DNA from: Bifidobacteriaceae bacterium
GTDB taxonomy: Bacteria > Actinomycetota > Actinomycetes > Actinomycetales > WQXJ01
Reading direction: 5' to 3'
DNA: 5,387 bases
Assembly: GCA_031278075.1 (NCBI GenBank)
Contig: JAITLE010000229.1
Span: forward strand, 1-5,387
The translations under genes were made by a program, and so were the position numbers. Each line of letters begins with the position of its first letter. The first letter of the stretch is position 1. Below are positions 5,215 through 5,387 of this stretch, piece by piece. Below the pieces are notes generated by a model. The model was not told where the DNA came from. It did no database searches and saw only the letters and a list, made by a program, of their open reading frames with translations.

Positions 5215-5387
5215 CCCCCAAGCCCGCCGAGTCCACCGAGTCCACCAAGTCCGCCAAGTCCACCAAGTCCACCGAGTCCGCCAAGCCCATCAAGTCCCCC
5301 AAGTCCATCAAGTCCACCAAGCCCGCCAAGCCCGCCAAGTCCCCCAAGTCCCCCAAGTCCGCCAAGTCCGCCAAGTCCGCCAAGTCC
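5215..5387. repeat. 9-bp tandem repeat array (minisatellite), at least 19 units
   Basis: Units follow the plus-strand consensus CCnCCAAGT. Nineteen full units run from 5215 to 5385, and a twentieth is cut by the window edge. Variation is confined to unit positions 3 (A/G/C), 6 (A/G), 9 (T/C) and, in two units (5287 and 5305), 4 (C to T). The last three full units are identical, while the left end is more mixed, so expansion may be active toward the right. The array starts about 100 nt upstream of the M23 start codon. On the plus strand an open frame from ATG 5191 would read MPHPPGANPPSPPSPP and on; on the minus strand the frames give Gly-Leu-Gly or Ala-Asp-Leu repeats. Confidence 0.9.

Noticed and set aside
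5117..5383. Extending the M23 gene to ATG 5383, giving an Ala-Asp-Leu repeat N-terminus
   Set aside because: The extension would bury the signal peptide at residue 90, and repeat-unit variation falls on codon-middle bases in this frame. The motif spacing shared with yraN also supports ATG 5116.
5215..5387. CRISPR array
   Set aside because: The 9-bp units are directly adjacent with no unique spacers, so this is a simple tandem repeat.

Overview
The window is GC-rich DNA whose genes are typical of an Actinomycetota (high-GC Gram-positive) chromosome. All recognisable genes are on the minus strand, so they read from right to left. The set yraN-comM-dprA-xerC is a conserved actinobacterial block. 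I cannot name a genus from sequence alone.

Layout in transcription order. 5387-5215 is a 9-bp tandem repeat that runs off the right edge. 5177-5151 is a putative regulatory motif. 5116-4430 encodes a secreted M23-type peptidase. 4429-3801 is a 629-bp stretch with no convincing gene; it holds a hairpin, a pair of diverged inverted repeats and a second copy of the regulatory motif. 3800-3420 is yraN (PD-(D/E)XK nuclease-like), 3423-1879 is comM (AAA+ branch-migration helicase), 1882-533 is dprA (RecA loader), and 536-1 is the start of a XerC-type tyrosine recombinase cut by the left edge. The last four genes are joined by 4-nt stop/start overlaps (GTGA, ATGA, GTGA) and look like one translationally coupled operon for processing incoming or recombining DNA.

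The most interesting signal is regulatory. A 27-bp element with the core TCCACAGGnCGCGGC lies upstream of yraN and again upstream of the M23 gene. The copies are 21/27 identical, in the same orientation, and 33 and 34 nt from the start codons. This suggests the peptidase and the comM-dprA operon are co-regulated, perhaps as part of a DNA-uptake/transformation programme. That role is inference.

The M23 protein keeps three metal ligands, but a Cys replaces the first His of the usual HxH motif. The 9-bp array varies mostly at every third base, which argues against the long minus-strand extension of the M23 frame and would fit a (Pro-Pro-Ser)n frame on the plus strand or a (Gly-Leu-Gly)n frame on the minus strand.
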